DNA from: an uncultured Eubacteriales bacterium
GTDB taxonomy: Bacteria > Bacillota > Clostridia > Oscillospirales > CAG-272
Assembly: GCA_900556615.1 (NCBI GenBank)
Contig: USPP01000020.1
Coordinates: forward strand, 1-11,683
DNA length: 11,683 nucleotides
Direction of reading: 5' to 3'
The notes under the pieces were generated by a model. That model saw nothing but the letters and a program-made list of their open reading frames with translations, made no database searches and was not told where the DNA came from. Every line of letters starts with the position of its first letter. Positions within the stretch are counted from its first letter, which is position 1. Positions 1-5,964 of the stretch are shown here, in pieces. The position numbers and the translations under genes were made by a program.

Positions 1-534
1 GATATTGTTCATTGAGATCGCCGTTCTCTATGAACAATATCTCTCGGAGCGCGGCGGCAGAAACGTGATCAAGCCCTCGGGGACAATGTCGATGGTATGT
101 AAGACTGTCAAGATCGGCAGCAAATCGGTATGGTGCGATGTCTACACCTTCAACAGCCTATCGGCCTTTCTGTACTTTGATTTCTTCCGCGGCCTGCGAA
201 GCGGCTATCTTCCCAAGCGGTGCGACATTGTGGCAAATACTTTCTTTTAACCTCGGGACGTTATTACGATTTCTGCGAGCGTGTGGTGAAGGGAACCAAC
301 GGCAAGACCTGTCGTGACATCGGCGCTCACAAAAAGTATGAGGAGAAGTGCAAGAGCGATCCTGTATGGCTCGCCTACAACCGTGCCTACAAGGCCCATT
401 ACGCCCGTCTGCTCAAAAAGAAAATGACCAAGTCCGAGTTTCTGACTTGGTCGGTATGGGCGGTTTCCTATCGGGATGAAGCGCTGAAAGGGAAGGTGAG
501 GATCGAGGAGTTTGAGAGGAAGATTCGGGAATAG
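1..534 (+). pseudogene. DUF6076-like protein, 5'-truncated by window edge and frameshifted
   Basis: The C-terminal part of a protein of unknown function resembling the DUF6076 family of Firmicutes. It is open from the window edge in frame 2 up to a stop at 248-250. A second frame starting around 220 continues the same protein to 534. Adding one C next to base 223 joins the frames and yields Lys-Arg-Cys-Arg-His-Cys-Gly-Lys-Tyr-Phe, restoring a CxxC pair. Two further cysteines follow (Phe-Cys-Glu about 14 residues on, and Lys-Thr-Cys-Arg), so the intact protein probably carried a four-cysteine zinc site. After this comes a basic helical tail rich in Lys and Arg, typical of DUF6076. A one-base deletion, or a sequencing error, is the simplest cause. 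The role of the family is unknown to me. The start lies left of the window. Confidence 0.6.
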
Positions 535-540
535 TCAAAC

Positions 541-587
541 GGAATTCTGTGATTATTTGTTCCATTTTCGATGGAATTTTGTGATTA
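541..587. repeat. imperfect 15-bp direct repeat
   Basis: GGAATTCTGTGATTA at 541-555 recurs as GGAATTTTGTGATTA at 573-587, 14 of 15 bases identical with a 32-bp period. It lies just after the stop of the DUF6076-like frame. No function is evident. Confidence 0.5.
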
Positions 588-612
588 AGGATATTTTATG
601 TGAATTCACGCT

Positions 613-656
613 TGCGACTAATCTATCATGCAACGATGAATTAGTCGCATTTTATT
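613..656 (+). terminator. probable rho-independent terminator
   Basis: TGCGACTAAT (613-622) pairs perfectly with ATTAGTCGCA (640-649), giving a 10-bp stem with a 17-nt loop. A T-rich tail (TTTTATT) follows. It would end transcription of the DUF6076-like gene. The large loop and AT-rich upper stem make it moderate rather than strong. Confidence 0.5.
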
Positions 657-662
657 GCGCGA

Positions 663-774
663 TTTCGCTTGATAACGAAAGCTGACGAAACTATAACGAA
701 ATTTGCGACCGATTTGGCGAAATGCTTGTTGACGAATTTCGTTTTCTGTGGTATAATTGGGGTGGGATTTTCGT
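663..774. promoter_or_regulatory. array of CGAAA motifs, candidate operator
   Basis: The core CGAAA, mostly as ACGAAA, occurs at 675-680, 685-690, 696-701 and 717-722 on the + strand. The complement TTTCG(T/C) occurs at 663-668, 737-742 and 769-774. The C of the four + copies falls at 676, 686, 697 and 718, so they lie one or two helical turns apart. The array runs into and past the promoter of the downstream ATPase gene. It looks like a multi-site operator; the downstream protein's own N-terminal helix-turn-helix is the obvious candidate binder, which is inference. Confidence 0.4.
729..757 (+). promoter_or_regulatory. near-consensus sigma-70-type promoter with extended -10
   Basis: TTGACG (729-734), a 17-bp spacer, and TATAAT (752-757) preceded by TG at 749-750. 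Transcription should start near 764, about 26 bases ahead of the ATG at 790. That leaves a short leader with GGGAGG at 777-782. Confidence 0.8.
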
Positions 775-789
775 TTGGGAGGTTTCATA

Positions 790-2628
790 ATGGACTATAT
801 GACTTGTAACGAAGCGCATGAGCTTTGGAGAATTACCGTCAGAAGAATACAACAGATGTGTAAAAGCGGCGATATTGAAGGAGCAAAAAAGCAAGGTAAG
901 TTGTGGGTGATTCCGCGTAATGCTGTGTGTCCTTCTTCAGCTTCTAAAACTGCGGCTGTATTGTCCAGGAAGAAAAAGATGCCGCTTCCTATCGGCGTAT
1001 CGGATTTTAAAAAAGCAACGAGCGATTATTACTATGTAGATAAGACACTCCTAATTAGGGATTTTATGGATAACAAATCCGAGGTTACGTTATTTACGCG
1101 TCCGCGCCGTTTCGGAAAAACCTTGAATATGGATATGCTTCGAGTCTTTTTTGAGAAGACTGAGGAGGACAATTCCGTATATTTTAAGGACAAACTGATA
1201 TGGCAATGCGGCGAGGAATATACCGCGTATCAAGGTAAATATCCTGTTATCTTCTTATCCTTCAAGGATGTTAAATGCGATACTTGGGAGACGACGCTTG
1301 ATAAGATCGGCAAGCTGATCACGCTTGAGTTCATTCGCCACGAGGAGCTTGAGACGAGTGAACAGCTTAGTGTCTATGAGAAAGAGCTTTATGTGAAGTT
1401 TGCCCGAGGTGAGGCGAACGAGATTGATTATCAGATGTCGCTACAGTATCTCTCTATTATGCTGAATAAGCATTATAAGGAAAAAGCGATTATCATTATC
1501 GACGAATACGATACCCCCATACAGCAAGGTCATACCTGCGGCTTTTATGATCCTATCATCGGGTTTATGCGCGGGTTCTTCTCGGGAGGGCTTAAGGACG
1601 GCTCTCACTTGGCATACGGATTCCTGACAGGAATCCTCCGCGTTGCTAAGGAAAGCATTTTCAGCGGACTCAATAATATAAAAATCTGCTCTATCTTGGA
1701 TAAGGATTATAGCAACTTTTTCGGATTTACCAAGGACGAGATCAAGCAACTTCTTGCGTATTATGAGGCATCGGACAAATATGATGAGGTTTGTGATTGG
1801 TACGATGGCTACCTTTTTGGTGAAACCGAGATATTCAATCCTTGGTCGGTAATCAATTATATCGCAGATAAGTGTGAGGCCAAGGCGTTTTGGCAATCCA
1901 CGGGCAGCAACGATATTATCGGAGAAATTATAGGCTCTGCCGCACCGGATGTGATTGAAAACCTCCACAGGCTTCTGAATAACGAGACGGTAACAACATA
2001 CATTGACACAAATGTTATCTATCCTGAGGTGCAAAAAAATCCTTACAGCATCTATAGTTTTTTGTTGATTGCCGGCTACTTGAAGGTGTCGAAGGCCTAT
2101 CCTCCGGGAAACGTTAGCAACATGTACGACGTATCCATTCCCAACAAGGAGATTGCCCTTGTTTACGAAAAAGAGGTTTTGAATAAGCACGATTATAATA
2201 GCGTTGCTATCGCCATTCAACAAGCTATCTTTACACAGGATACGGCTAAGCTTCAAAAAACCATTGAAGATTTTATGCTTGAGACGATATCCTTCTTTGA
2301 TGCCGGCAGCGAGGGCTTCTATCACGGAATGATCCTTGGATTGTGCGCTATACTCAGTAACCGTTATTTCGTTAGATCCAATGGTGAATCGGGATACGGT
2401 CGCTTCGATGTACAATTGATGCCTAAAATCAAATCCGTACCGGGCTTTATCTTCGAATTCAAGCACGCAAAAACTGACACGGAAGATTTAGAGGTACTTG
2501 CAGAAGAGGCTCTTAATCAGATCGATACCCAAAAATACGATACTCAAATGAGAACGCAAAGCATATCTAATATCATCAAAATTGGTATTGCCTTCCGTGG
2601 CAAAAAGGCTTCCGTCAAAAGAGCTTGA
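790..2628 (+). CDS. HTH / AAA-ATPase-like / PD-(D/E)XK nuclease-like protein
   Basis: A 612-residue protein of the AAA-ATPase_like plus DUF1703 family, an abundant but functionally unassigned group in Clostridia and Bacteroidetes. Residues 1-45 look like a MerR/excisionase-type helix-turn-helix, an addition to the usual two-domain layout. Residues 62-112 hold the family signature: IGVSDF, the YYVDKT block, and the P-loop-like TRPRRFGKT (103-111). A Walker B strand IIIIDEYDT follows at 234-242, and WYDGY at 337-341. The C-terminus has a PD-(D/E)XK-like core, with Asp540, Glu557 and Lys559 in EFK, then Gln577. The ATG at 790 is chosen because GGGAGG ends 7 nt before it; an in-frame TTG at 757 overlaps the -10 box and cannot serve. 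No partner gene sits close by. A defence or mobile-element role is possible but unproven. Confidence 0.85.
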   Translation: MDYMTCNEAHELWRITVRRIQQMCKSGDIEGAKKQGKLWVIPRNAVCPSSASKTAAVLSRKKKMPLPIGVSDFKKATSDYYYVDKTLLIRDFMDNKSEVTLFTRPRRFGKTLNMDMLRVFFEKTEEDNSVYFKDKLIWQCGEEYTAYQGKYPVIFLSFKDVKCDTWETTLDKIGKLITLEFIRHEELETSEQLSVYEKELYVKFARGEANEIDYQMSLQYLSIMLNKHYKEKAIIIIDEYDTPIQQGHTCGFYDPIIGFMRGFFSGGLKDGSHLAYGFLTGILRVAKESIFSGLNNIKICSILDKDYSNFFGFTKDEIKQLLAYYEASDKYDEVCDWYDGYLFGETEIFNPWSVINYIADKCEAKAFWQSTGSNDIIGEIIGSAAPDVIENLHRLLNNETVTTYIDTNVIYPEVQKNPYSIYSFLLIAGYLKVSKAYPPGNVSNMYDVSIPNKEIALVYEKEVLNKHDYNSVAIAIQQAIFTQDTAKLQKTIEDFMLETISFFDAGSEGFYHGMILGLCAILSNRYFVRSNGESGYGRFDVQLMPKIKSVPGFIFEFKHAKTDTEDLEVLAEEALNQIDTQKYDTQMRTQSISNIIKIGIAFRGKKASVKRA

Positions 2629-2646
2629 CAGAAATCAATAAAACGA

Positions 2647-2675
2647 TTGATTTTTACTTGATTTAGGTGTATACT
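2647..2675 (+). promoter_or_regulatory. promoter of a short transcript
   Basis: TTGATT (2647-2652), a 17-bp spacer, then TATACT (2670-2675). It starts 19 bases after the ATPase stop codon. The only thing downstream before a strong terminator is about 70 nt without a convincing reading frame. Confidence 0.6.
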
Positions 2676-2681
2676 ATTTTT

Positions 2682-2752
2682 AGTGATCGCGTTGTAGAAA
2701 CCTGTGAGGCCTGCGACCGAGGGAGTTCCTAATGGGGACTCCCTCTCTTTTT
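2682..2752 (+). ncRNA. candidate small RNA with intrinsic terminator
   Basis: A unit of about 70 nt running from the start point predicted by the 2647-2675 promoter to the U-tract of the 2719-2752 hairpin. The 5' half can fold weakly: CCT at 2701-2703 with AGG at 2707-2709, flanked by TCGC/GCGA. The 3' end is a strong GC-rich stem followed by TCTTTTTAT. I recognise no Rfam family. It could instead be an untranslated remnant or an attenuator leader, but no gene follows for over 400 bases on this strand. Confidence 0.45.
2719..2752 (+). terminator. strong rho-independent terminator
   Basis: GAGGGAGT (2719-2726) pairs with ACTCCCTC (2738-2745). A T-G wobble and two C-G pairs extend this to about 11 bp with a short AT-rich loop, and TCTTTTTAT follows. 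It ends the candidate small RNA and would also stop read-through from the ATPase gene. Confidence 0.8.
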
Positions 2753-2781
2753 ATAAAAATCACCTTTTTTCAAAAAAGCAC

Positions 2782-2810
2782 TTGACAAATGATCGCGTCA
2801 GAGTTAAGAT
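2782..2810 (+). promoter_or_regulatory. promoter facing the tRNA half
   Basis: A perfect TTGACA (2782-2787), a 17-bp spacer and TAAGAT (2805-2810). The spacer holds TGATCGCGT (2790-2798), which also occurs at 2684-2692 at the predicted start of the small transcript. The downstream transcript would run through the repeat zone and the tRNA half to the terminator at 3057-3100. Confidence 0.5.
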
Positions 2811-2851
2811 AAAAGTATCGAAGGCCCCCGTTTAGTACAATGCATAGGATT

Positions 2852-2893
2852 TTGGTGCATAGTGTTGGTGCATAGTGGGTATGATTATGCACC
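2852..2893. repeat. 13-bp tandem repeat plus inverted copy
   Basis: TTGGTGCATAGTG is repeated exactly at 2852-2864 and 2865-2877. GGTGCATA (2867-2874) is inverted at 2886-2893 (TATGCACC). The first 8 bases, TTGGTGCA, recur at 2995-3002 just before the tRNA half. CGTCAAAA also occurs twice (2924-2931 and 2935-2942). Short direct repeats beside a tRNA-derived site resemble arm-type integrase sites; that reading is inference. Confidence 0.55.
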
Positions 2894-3003
2894 GCATGTA
2901 CAAGGGAAGGGTAGCACGATAATCGTCAAAAGGGCGTCAAAAAGCGTAAATACAGAACGATATCTCGAAAAAGGGAATGATAACGGCTAAAAACTTGGTG
3001 CAA

Positions 3004-3055
3004 AAGTCCGTTGGGGTGGTAGAGGCCGCAAGTTCAAGTCTTGTCACTCAGACCA
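3004..3055 (+). pseudogene. orphan 3' half of a tRNA gene, probable attachment site (attR)
   Basis: The T-stem GCAAG (3028-3032) and CTTGT (3040-3044) enclose the loop TTCAAGT (3033-3039), which fits the canonical TTCRANY. A seven-base acceptor strand CACTCAG (3045-3051), discriminator A and encoded CCA (3053-3055) follow. CCGTT at 3008-3012 may be the 3' strand of an anticodon stem; the 15 bases between it and the T-stem would suit a long variable arm (Leu, Ser or Tyr type). The matching 5' acceptor strand (CTGAGTG) and a D-arm are absent upstream. A 3' half with intact terminator and no 5' half is what remains on one side when an element integrates into a tRNA gene. The amino-acid identity cannot be assigned. 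Confidence 0.65.
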
Positions 3056-3056
3056 T

Positions 3057-3100
3057 ATCGAGTGTTCATAACGGATTTAAGTTATGGACACTCGATTTTT
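3057..3100 (+). terminator. strong tRNA-gene terminator
   Basis: A 16-bp stem including one T-G wobble: the 5' arm at 3057-3072 (ATCGAGTG onward) pairs with 3081-3096, with an 8-nt loop. TTTTTG follows. It begins two bases after the CCA, as expected for the native terminator of the tRNA gene. Confidence 0.85.
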
Positions 3101-3111
3101 GTTTATGTAGA

Positions 3112-3140
3112 AGCAGGCCTTTGTGCCTGCTCTTTTGCTT
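3112..3140 (+). terminator. second terminator in tandem
   Basis: AGCAGGC (3112-3118) and GCCTGCT (3125-3131) form a 7-bp stem with a 6-nt loop, followed by CTTTTGCTTTT. Together with the preceding hairpin it forms a double terminator after the tRNA half. Confidence 0.7.
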
Positions 3141-3198
3141 TTAGTCGGTTATGGCGATATATTTTAGCCTGTATAATAGGAATCGTTCTTTGGAAAAT

Positions 3199-3500
3199 TC
3201 AAAGCACAATGAAACCGTAATGAATCATAACGCACTGACTACGATTCTTGTCTGCACCTCCTGTTTTATAAATGGTTATATGGTCTATGAGATCACGGAA
3301 CAACGGAGCGGTCAGCTTGTCCATTGCCATAAACTTGCGTATGGCGGCAAAAAAATAGCTGTGATTTCGTTCTACGCTCCCCATATCAGAAAGACGTTTC
3401 GTAGCTCTACCACGTATTCTTTTCGAGCAATGCTTCGCTGTAATTCGGCTTCTAACCATTTTTTCTCCTCTCTACGGCGCCCGTTTTTACAGCCGGTAGG
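3199..3500 (-). pseudogene. C-terminal remnant of a large serine recombinase
   Basis: The minus-strand frame ending at 3199 reads as the DUF4368-type tail of resolvase/recombinase proteins. It has an aromatic-rich FFAAIRKF segment, KLT, then LIDHITIY, a basic KNRSQ and an IHYGFI terminus. Upstream, in a different frame (stop at 3372-3374), lies a charged coiled-coil-like stretch (EEKKWLEAELQRSIARKEY) that fits the segment just before this tail in such recombinases. The two frames must be joined by a frameshift near 3375. The catalytic N-terminal domain is missing, because the preceding sequence at 3510-3527 already approaches the PAS gene. A GAGGAG-like site followed by an ATG at 3459 makes the last 86 codons look translatable, but that is probably accidental. 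Confidence 0.55.
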
Positions 3501-3527
3501 ATAGCTCGCTTTAGGTTGTGTAAATAC

Positions 3528-3908
3528 TCAGCCGTTCCCGAAATCGAACGGTTTTACGGTTTCGGGAGTACGGCACTCATGCTTCTCGTAATAGCCGATC
3601 AACGTACCATCCGTGTCGCGCAAAGCAACCGTGTATAAATCGCTGTTGTCTTTTTCATTGTGAAATTCATAGACAATGTTATGTTCAGCGTTTCCCTGAA
3701 ACCAAGCCACCGTCTTTTGAATCATCTCCTGTGAACGCAGATTGTGGCAGGTAAGCAAATTTTGCCCGATGAGTTTCTCTCCACCGAGTTTAGCATATCT
3801 ACCGATGGCAGCGGGGTTCATATAAATGATGGGGTGTTCAAGGTCGCACAACACAACAGGCGCGCGGTCCTGATCGATCACACTTTTGAAAAATGCAGAC
3901 AGTTCCAT
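3528..3908 (-). CDS. stand-alone PAS domain protein
   Basis: A soluble 126-residue protein made of one PAS domain plus its C-cap. The first half shows the usual pattern FFKSVIDQDRAPVVLCDLE, IIYMNPAAI and the GGEKLIGQNLLTCHN block. The second half has VALRDTDGTLIGYYEKHE, the PAC-type strand pair. Such small PAS proteins are common in gut Clostridia; they have no kinase or cyclase output domain and their ligand is unknown. The ATG at 3908 is preferred over the one at 3923 because AAGGA at 3919-3915 lies 6 nt before it. The gene is intact amid broken neighbours on the same strand. I see no convincing promoter directly upstream. Confidence 0.75.
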   Translation of the reverse strand: MELSAFFKSVIDQDRAPVVLCDLEHPIIYMNPAAIGRYAKLGGEKLIGQNLLTCHNLRSQEMIQKTVAWFQGNAEHNIVYEFHNEKDNSDLYTVALRDTDGTLIGYYEKHECRTPETVKPFDFGNG

Positions 3909-3997
3909 AACTTTTCCTTTCATTTGACGGTTGATATAATTAGAGACGAAACATATCCTTGCTTCACCGTAAATTTCTTGACAATAGCCAGCAGACC

Positions 3998-4153
3998 TTA
4001 CATTTGGTATACAGTACCGTTCTGCCGTGATAGTTTTTCATTAACTACCTGAACAACCGTGCCGAGCTTTTCTTTCGGATATTCCGAATATACGATCGTC
4101 CGGTTGCAAGCCGGGCAACAGGCAATCGGAAATCTATCGTTTGCTTGCTCACC
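3998..4153 (-). pseudogene. small CxxC protein fragment, probably frameshifted
   Basis: A 51-codon open minus-strand frame without a usable start. It contains CCPAC (a CxxC pair) followed by RTIVYSE and LGTVVQVVNEKLSRQNGTVY, and ends at a TAA at 3998. A GTG at 4152 with AGGA upstream begins SKQTIDF in another frame; that segment would fit in front of the CxxC frame if a frameshift near 4131 is assumed. The family is not recognised. It looks like a short zinc-binding protein from the accessory gene set of a mobile element. Confidence 0.35.
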
Positions 4154-4191
4154 TCATTCCTGTACTTTCAGGCTCTGAAATTCCCGCCGAT

Positions 4192-4439
4192 TCATAAGGC
4201 TGCCTCGATGGTATGGAACTTCATAAGGCAGAAATTCGGATCGTCGATATCTCTGCAGGCGCTCTTTTTCGTTCCAAATACTCTTCGACGTTTTCACAAT
4301 CAGTGACGAATAATACATTTCCAGTCAGCGTTACTCTGCCACCGTCACAAAAACAGCAAGCGCTCGCCTTTGAGTTATTCTCAAAAAATGCGTAACCTTG
4401 TCGCTCAGTTTTGAGCGCTTGGAGGGTACGAAATAAATG
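4192..4439 (-). pseudogene. unrecognised broken gene
   Basis: Two overlapping minus-strand frames look like one interrupted protein. The first (4439 down to a stop at 4221) includes GYAFFENNSKASACC, FCDGGRVTLTGNVLF and DCENVEEYLE. The second (stop at 4192-4194) continues as CRDIDDPNFCLMKFHTIEAAL. Joining them requires one frameshift near 4265. Neither frame has a start with a ribosome site. The composition is protein-like, with mixed hydrophobic and acidic residues and several cysteines, but I do not recognise the family. Confidence 0.35.
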
Positions 4440-4583
4440 CTAAGAAGTCCTTGTTCTTGTATTTCGAATCACGCAGATATGGGGGCAGCCGTTTTCGTTG
4501 ACGGAAATCAGTATGACAATGCTTATACCGTCGGCAAGTCCTTTCGCTTCAGCTTCGATCAACAAATAAGTTCTTTTTGTATT
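4440..4583 (-). pseudogene. unrecognised broken gene
   Basis: An open minus-strand frame of 47 codons reading YLLIEAEAKGLADGIS, then IVILISVNENGCPHICV. It is bounded upstream by an in-frame TGA at 4584-4586. Just upstream another frame gives TAGEIQKELI, a plausible continuation across a frameshift near 4568. The frame ends one base before the next broken frame, so these were probably adjacent genes of one operon. No start codon or family can be assigned. Confidence 0.3.
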
Positions 4584-4632
4584 TCACCAGCGGTTTATGA
4601 CATTTTGCTACACATCTGCTATACAATATCTT

Positions 4633-5718
4633 TTACATCTTCCAAAATTCATTTTCGTCCGTCGTAAAAGTTCTACCTTTAATCTGATTTTTCACATACA
4701 GTTGGGGAATCAGATCGATTAAATGTTCATCGGTTCCATCCGAGAATGTGAAACCTCTGAAAAAGCGAAACGTGTTTTTCGTCATATAATTCCGATTGTA
4801 TTCTGCATCAAATGGACCGCCATTATAGGAAGCGTCCTTATTCGGAAACAATTCTTCTCCGTCGATAAGCATTTTTCGCAAACGTTCCAGCGAAACATAT
4901 TTTCCATATTTATCTACATAATATAGTCGGCTTGTCGGGTCAAGCATAATTCTTTCACCCGATGGAAGTTCACAGTCCACTACAACATGACAGTCTTCAA
5001 ACGGTTCCTCATACGGCATACAGGTAATATGTCTTGCTTTTATGCCTTTTATTCTCAAAACCGACGCGAGCAAAATCGCCAAGCCACGGCAATTCACCTT
5101 TCCATTATGCTCTTCGCAGAAATGTATCTGTCCCTCAATGGTTCTATTCTTTCCGAGTCCACTGCAACCATCATGCCCAAAATGGTCACAAACAAAAGCA
5201 AGCGCAGCAAAAGCAATCTCATCGCTGTCGGATGGAACTCCCAGAAAATACGAATCAAAATCATATTTTTTCAAAATATCGGCTCTTTTTGCGTAAAGCT
5301 CATATGATGACTCCCCGATTTTTTCGTCACTCGGCTGATAGTCCGCATATTCGCGGAGAATTGCCAGCCTTGTTTTTTCGGTTTTTGGTACGAATATATC
5401 CGTTGGAAAATACCGGTATTCCGCATCCTCAGGAACTTCGGAAATACGCTCATACTCCACAACCGTTTTCTTGCCGAATTGGGTATAATATCCGCAAAGT
5501 CTGCCGTTATCATAATGTATATGATATACCATTCGATAATGCTCATCGTTGATTTCAAAACACAAATCGTCCCCATTCTCATAAACGCAATTCGGTTCAA
5601 AATTGTAATGTCCTGAAGATGAAAATGACATTTTCATTCTCGGTGGGTTCTCATCAAAAATATTGATGGTTTCACCCATCTCTTCCTTATACCACTTTCC
5701 CGCTATTCGTTGATTCAC
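4633..5718 (-). CDS. transglutaminase-like domain protein
   Basis: A 361-residue protein with a C-terminal transglutaminase-like cysteine-protease fold. The catalytic triad is visible: Cys210 in KVNCRGLA, His244 in CHVVVD, and Asp260 in LDPTS, in the order and spacing typical of the superfamily. Residues 1-90 form a separate beta-rich region (GKWY, then GHYNFE and FEINDEHYRMVYHIHYDNG) resembling a small lipocalin-like barrel. There is no signal peptide or membrane segment, so it should act in the cytoplasm, on an unknown substrate. The start is GTG at 5718, supported by AGGAG ending 6 nt upstream. It has its own promoter at 5756-5764. The reaction may be peptide hydrolysis or crosslinking; the sequence does not say which. 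Confidence 0.75.
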   Translation of the reverse strand: MNQRIAGKWYKEEMGETINIFDENPPRMKMSFSSSGHYNFEPNCVYENGDDLCFEINDEHYRMVYHIHYDNGRLCGYYTQFGKKTVVEYERISEVPEDAEYRYFPTDIFVPKTEKTRLAILREYADYQPSDEKIGESSYELYAKRADILKKYDFDSYFLGVPSDSDEIAFAALAFVCDHFGHDGCSGLGKNRTIEGQIHFCEEHNGKVNCRGLAILLASVLRIKGIKARHITCMPYEEPFEDCHVVVDCELPSGERIMLDPTSRLYYVDKYGKYVSLERLRKMLIDGEELFPNKDASYNGGPFDAEYNRNYMTKNTFRFFRGFTFSDGTDEHLIDLIPQLYVKNQIKGRTFTTDENEFWKM

Positions 5719-5755
5719 ACTACTCTCCTCTATGCTTCGTTGTGTTAATTGGACT

Positions 5756-5764
5756 ATTATAACA
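5756..5764 (-). promoter_or_regulatory. extended -10 promoter for the transglutaminase-like gene
   Basis: Read on the minus strand, TGTTATAAT occupies 5764-5756: a perfect TATAAT with the TGn extension. No good -35 hexamer lies 16-18 bp upstream, which is usual for extended -10 promoters. Transcription would start near 5750, leaving a leader of about 30 nt. Confidence 0.55.
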
Positions 5765-5964
5765 GCTTCTTCATTACCATGGTTGCCACTCCCTGAATCT
5801 AAAGCTTTGCTCTATCTTCGCCGAAGATGGGGATCGACTCGTATTGTCGTTTTCAGACATGAGAAAATCTTGTCCTTCTCTGAAACGTTGTCTTGCTATC
5901 GTCATATAAGCACGTAACAATATCTCCTCGATTTGCCGCAGGCATGAGGAGGATAATACCTTGT
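5765..5964. other. gene-free spacer with competing short hairpins
   Basis: I see no gene here. A CTCCTC near 5925, TGAGGAG at 5945-5951, and CTCCTCA at 5965-5971 (the edge of the repeat) can pair in two mutually exclusive ways. No U-tract follows on the minus strand, so neither hairpin is a clear terminator for the operon above it. Confidence 0.3.

Noticed and set aside
757..789. TTG start giving a longer ATPase-like protein
   Set aside because: The TTG overlaps the -10 box, so it would not be in the transcript; ATG at 790 has a proper ribosome site.
1441..2466. 341-codon open frame on the minus strand
   Set aside because: It lies wholly inside the AAA-ATPase-like gene on the opposite strand, has no ribosome site, and its translation shows no family features.
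2852..2893. CRISPR array
   Set aside because: Only two adjacent 13-bp units with no spacer between them and no cas genes.
3004..3055. A complete functional tRNA
   Set aside because: No 5' acceptor strand complementary to CACTCAG and no D-arm occur upstream within the expected distance.
5034..5552. 172-codon + strand frame
   Set aside because: Antisense shadow of the transglutaminase-like gene, whose triad and start signals are convincing.
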